Assembly: GCA_029718625.1 (NCBI GenBank) | Contig: CM056378.1 | Span: 63,697,027-63,761,026, forward strand | Length of the DNA: 64,000 bases | Direction of reading: 5' to 3' | Origin: Synaphobranchus kaupii | Lineage: Eukaryota; Chordata; Actinopteri; Anguilliformes; Synaphobranchidae | Shown: piece after piece, positions 59,701 to 64,000 of the stretch | How the letters are laid out: each line of letters opens with the position of its first letter | How positions within the stretch are numbered: the stretch's first letter is position 1 | Notes under the pieces: generated by a model | Told to the model about the DNA's origin: nothing | Database searches by the model: none | The model's input: the letters and a program-made list of their open reading frames with translations, nothing else | Program-made: the position numbers and the translations under genes

Positions 59701-62700
59701 GGATTGCAGCCAGAGTCGGTAGTGACACGGTCGGGATTGCAGCCAGAGTCGGCAGTGACGGTCGGGATTACAGCCAGAGTCGGTAGTGACAGTCGGGATT
59801 ACAGCCAGAGTCGGCAGTGACAGTCAGGGTTACAGCCAGAGTTGGCAGTGACACGGTCGGGATTGCAGCCAGAGTCGGCAGTGACACGGTCGGGATTGCA
59901 GCCAGAGTCGGCAGGGACACGGTCGGGATTGCAGCCAGAGTCGGCATTGACACGTTCGGGATTGCAGCCAGAGTCTGCAGTGACACGGTCGGGATTGCAG
60001 GCAGAGTCGGTAGTGACACGGTCGGGATTGCAGCCAGAGTCGACAGTGACGGTCGGGATTACAGCCAGAGTCGGTAGTGACAGTCGGGATTACAGCCAGA
60101 GTCGGCAGTGACGGTCAGGGTTACAGCCAGAGTCGGCAGTGACGGTCCGGGTTACAGCCAGAGTCGGCAGTGACGGTCGGGATTACAGCCAGAGTCGGCA
60201 GTGACGGTCGGGATTACAGCCACAGTCAGCAGGGATAGTCAGAATTACAGCCGCAGTCAGCAATTACAGTCAGGATTACCACCACAGTCAGTCCTGACCC
60301 AGTCAGGATTGCAGCCACAGTCAGCCCTGCCATGGTCAGGATTACAGCCACAGTCAACACTGACACAGTCAGGATTTCAGCCACAGTCAGCACAGACACA
60401 GTCAGGATTACAGCCACAGTCAGCACTGACACAGTCAGGATTACAGCCACAGTCAGTACAGACAACGGTCAGGATTGCAGCCAGATTCACTCTGACAAGG
60501 TCAGGAGTACAGTCACAGTCAGCACAGACACAGTCAGGATTACAGCCACAGTCAGCACTGACACAGTCAGGATTACAGCCACAGTCAGCACAGACACGGT
60601 CAGGATTGCAGCCACATTCAGCCCTGACACGGTCAGGAGTCCAGTCAAAGTCAGCACTGACAGTCAGGATTACAGCCACAGTCAACCCTGACACAGTCAT
60701 GATTACAGCCACAGTCGGCCCTGACACGGTCAGGATTGCAGCCACAGTCGGCCCTGACACGGTCAGCATTGCAGCCACAGTCGGCCCTGACACGGTCATG
60801 ATTGCAGCCACAGTCAGCCCTGACACGGTCAGGATTGCAGCCACAGTCAACCCTGACACAGTCAGGATTACAGCCACAGTCAGCACAGACACGGTCAGGA
60901 TTGCAGCCACATTCAGCCCTGACACGGTCAGGATTGCAGCCACAGTCAGCCCTAACACGGTCAGGATTGCAGCCACAGTCAGCCCTGACACTGTCAGTAT
61001 TACAGCCACAGTCAGCCCTGACACGGTCTGGATTGCAGCCACAGTCAACCATGATTCCAACCACAGTCAGCCCTGACACGGTCAGTATTGCAGCCACAGT
61101 CGGCCCTGACACGGTCAGTATTACAGCCACCTTCAGCACTGACGGTCAGGATTACAGCCACTGTTAACACTGTCACGGTCAGGATTACAGTCCTTCAGCA
61201 CTGACACAATCGGGATTCAAGCCAGAGTCAGCACTGACATGGTTGGGATTGCAGCCAGAGTCGGCCCTGACACGGTCGGGATTGCAGCCAGAGACGGCAG
61301 TGACACGGTCGGGATTGCAGCCAGAGTCGGCCCTTACACAGTCAGGATTGCAGCCAGAGTTGGCAGTGACACGGTCGGGATTGCAGCCAGAGTCGGCAGT
61401 GACACGGTCGGGATTGCAGCCAGAGTCGGCAGGGACACGGTCGGGATTGCAGCCAGAGTCGGCATTGACACGTTCGGGATTGCAGCCAGAGTCTGCAGTG
61501 ACACAGTCGGGATTGCAGCCAGAGTCGGTAGTGACACGGTCGGGATTGCAGCCAGAGTCGACAGTGACGGTCGGGATTACAGCCAGAGTCGGTAGTGACA
61601 GTCGGGATTACAGCCAGAGTCGGCAGTGACGGTCAGGGTTACAGCCAGAGTCGGCAGTGACGGTCCGGGTTACAGCCAAAGTCGGCAGTGACGGTCAGGG
61701 TTACAGCCAGAGTCGGCAGTGACGGTCGGGATTACAGCCACAGTCAGCAGGGATAGTCAGAATTACAGCCGCAGTCAGCAATTACAGTCAGGATTACCAC
61801 CACAGTCAGTCCTGACCCAGTCAGGATTGCAGCCACAGTCAGCCCTGCCATGGTCAGGATTACAGCCACAGTCAACACTGACACAGTCAGGATTTCAGCC
61901 ACAGTCAGCACAGACACAGTCAGGATTACATCCACAGTCAGCACTGACACAGTCAGGATTACAGCCACAGTCAGTACAGACACGGTCAGGATTGCAGCCA
62001 GATTCACTCTGACAAGGTCAGGAGTACAGTCACAGTCAGCACAGACACAGTCAGGATTACAGCCACAGTCAGCACTGACACAGTCAGGATTACAGCCACA
62101 GTCAGCACAGACACGGTCAGGATTGCAGCCACATTCAGCCCTGACACGGTCAGGAGTCCAGTCACTGTCAGCACTGACAGTCAGGATTACAGCCACAGTC
62201 AACCCTGAAACAGTCAGTATTACCAGCCATAGTCAGAAATGACACGGTCAGGAGTACAGTCAAAGTCAGCACTGACACAGTGTGGATTACAGCCTCAGTC
62301 AGCAATGACAGTCAGTATTACAGCCACAGTCAGCCCTAACAATCAGGATTACAGCCACATTCAGCCCTGACAGTCAGGATTGCAGCCACATTCAGCCCTG
62401 ACACAGTCAGGATTGAAGCCACAGTCAGCCCTGACACGGTCAGGATTGCATCCACAGTCAGCCCTGACACGGTCAGAATTACAGCGACAGTCAGCATTGA
62501 CACGGTAAGGACTACAGTCAATCAGCACTAACACAGTCAGGATTGCAGCCACAGTCAGCCCTGACACAGTCATGATTGCAGCCACAGTCGGCCCTGACAC
62601 GGTCAGGATTGCTGCCAAAGTCGGCCCTGACACGGTCAGGATTGCCGCCACAATCGGCCCTGACAAGGTCAGAATTGCAGCCACAGTCGGCCCTGACACA

Positions 62701-64000
62701 GTCAGGATTGCAGCCACAGTCGGCCCTGACACGGTCATGATTGCAGCCACAGTCGGCCCTGACACGGTCAGGATTGCAGCCACAGTCGGCCCCTGACACG
62801 GTCAGGATTGCAGCCAGTCGGCCCTGACAAGGTCAGGATTGCAGCCACAGTCGGCCGTGACACGGTCAGGATTGCAGCCAGTCGGCCCTGACAAGGTCAG
62901 GATTGCAGCGACAGTCGGCCCTGAGACGGTCAGGATTGCAGGCACAGTCGGCCCTGACACGGTCAGGATTGCAGGCACAGTCGGCCCTGACACGGTCAGG
63001 AGTACAGTCACAGTCAGCACAGACACAGGGTGGATTACAGCCACAGTCAGCACTGACACAGTCAGGATTACAGCCACAGTCAGCACAGACACGGTCAGGA
63101 TTGCAGCCACATTCAGCCCTGACACGGTCAGGAGTACAGTCAAAGTCAGCACTGACAGTCAGGATTACAGCCACAGTCAACCCTGACACAGTCAGTACTA
63201 CAGCCATAGTCAGAAATGACACGGTCAGGAGTACAGTCAAAGTCAGCACTGACACAGTGTGGATTACAGCCTCAGTCAGCACTGACAGTCAGGATTGCAG
63301 CCACAGTCAGCAATGACAGTCAGTATTACAGCCACAGTCAGCCCTAACAATCAGGATTACAGCCACATTCAGCCCTGAAAGTCAGGATTGCAGCCACATT
63401 CAGCCCTGACACAGTCAGGATTGAAGCCACAGTCGGCCCTGACACGGTCAGGATTGCAGCCACAGGCGGCCCTGACACGGTCAGGATTGCCGCCACAGTT
63501 GGCCCTGACAAGGTCAGAATTGCAGCCACAGTCGGCCCTGACACAGTCAGCATTGCAGCCAATGTCAGCCCTGACACGGTCATGATTGCAGCCACAGTCG
63601 GCCCTGACACGGTCAGGATTGCAGCCACAGTCGGCCCTGACACGGTCCGGATTGCAGCCACAGTCGGCCCTGACACGGTCAGCATTGCAGCCAATGTCAG
63701 CCCTGACACGGTCAGGATTGCAGCCACAGTCGGCCCTGACACGGTCAGGATTGCAGCCAGAGTTGGCCCTGACACGGTCAGGATTGCAGCCAGAGTCGGC
63801 AGTGACACGGTCGGGATTGCAGCCAGAGTCGGCAGTGACACGGTCGGGATTGCAGCCAGAGTCGGCATTGACACGTTCGGGATTGCAACAAGAGTCGGCA
63901 GTGACACGGTCGGGATTGCAGCCAGAGTCTGCATTGACACGTTCGGGATTGCAGCAAGAGTCGGCAGTGACAGTCAGGATTACAGCCAGAGTTGGCGGTG

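Larger units (their letters stand above)
45453..64000. repeat. Satellite 2 minisatellite array (33 bp unit)
   Basis: Over 18.5 kb of tandem 33 bp units of the form GTCAGCCCTGACACGGTCAG plus GATTGCAGCCACA. Variants include GTCGGCAGTGACACGGTCGG and a 30 bp form lacking ACA (common near 46800-46960 and 51430-51640). Many units hold CCTGACACGGTCAGG, a 6 bp stem with a 3-base loop. Because 33 is divisible by 3 and most phases lack stops, long frames open on both strands (up to about 300 codons, TVGPDTVRIAA or DCGCNPDRVRA repeats). I regard these as by-products. The array runs off the window's end. Confidence 0.95.

Noticed and set aside
45453..64000. Many long open frames on both strands (for example 49236-50144 and 50135-50953)
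   Set aside because: They overlap each other on opposite strands, consist only of the 33 bp repeat, and exist because the unit length is a multiple of three. There is no start context, domain or splice structure.
1..64000. Telomere repeat, tRNA or rRNA genes
   Set aside because: No TTAGGG array, tRNA-like A/B box pair with a cloverleaf, or rRNA-like conserved block was seen on reading. A covariance-model search would be needed to exclude small RNAs.

Overview
This window is eukaryotic repeat DNA, almost certainly from a teleost fish. The evidence is fish-style L2 LINE fragments (reverse-transcriptase C-terminus plus the AAAGCGTCTGC-type 3' tail), a chromovirus-like Ty3/Gypsy retrotransposon, hAT, PIF/Harbinger-like and piggyBac-like DNA transposons, and frequent TAGGCTA-rich unique sequence. 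A clupeiform or similar fish is possible, but that is a guess. I see no intact host gene, no tRNA or rRNA gene and no CRISPR array. All recognisable coding sequence belongs to broken mobile elements.

Layout. Satellite 1, a 34-35 bp minisatellite with a higher-order period of about 1.64-1.66 kb, fills 1-31928. It is interrupted by (a) a 10.6 kb PIF/Harbinger-like element at 4736-15380 that itself holds an 8.65 kb near-palindrome (5917-14567); (b) a 6.1 kb unclassified TIR element (17119-23217) holding piggyBac-like remains; (c) a 3.2 kb piggyBac-like element with TTAA target duplications (23912-27157); (d) a 5'-truncated L2 (27738-28809, minus strand); (e) a second, 1.78 kb copy of the Harbinger-like element (29707-31484). 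A 13.5 kb long-terminal-inverted-repeat (LTIR) element at 31929-45452 forms the boundary with satellite 2. Nested inside it are a degenerate Gypsy retrotransposon (33370-41736, minus strand) whose 5' LTR carries a 1.4 kb hAT-like insertion, and a separate 753 bp palindromic hAT-type MITE (42512-43264). Satellite 2, a 33 bp minisatellite, fills 45453-64000. It has higher-order repeats that include 41 bp pieces of the LTIR element's end, and a near-identical duplication with a 4395 bp period.

The window works as a layered record of insertions. Several insertions can be checked against an empty site within the window: the Harbinger-like element against the preceding satellite 1 repeat, the Gypsy against the opposite LTIR arm, and the hAT-like element against the other LTR. 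The sharpest observations are the giant palindrome, the LTIR ends co-amplified into satellite 2, and a 96 bp patch of pol sequence replacing part of one Gypsy LTR. All identity statements come from reading by eye; no alignment was run.
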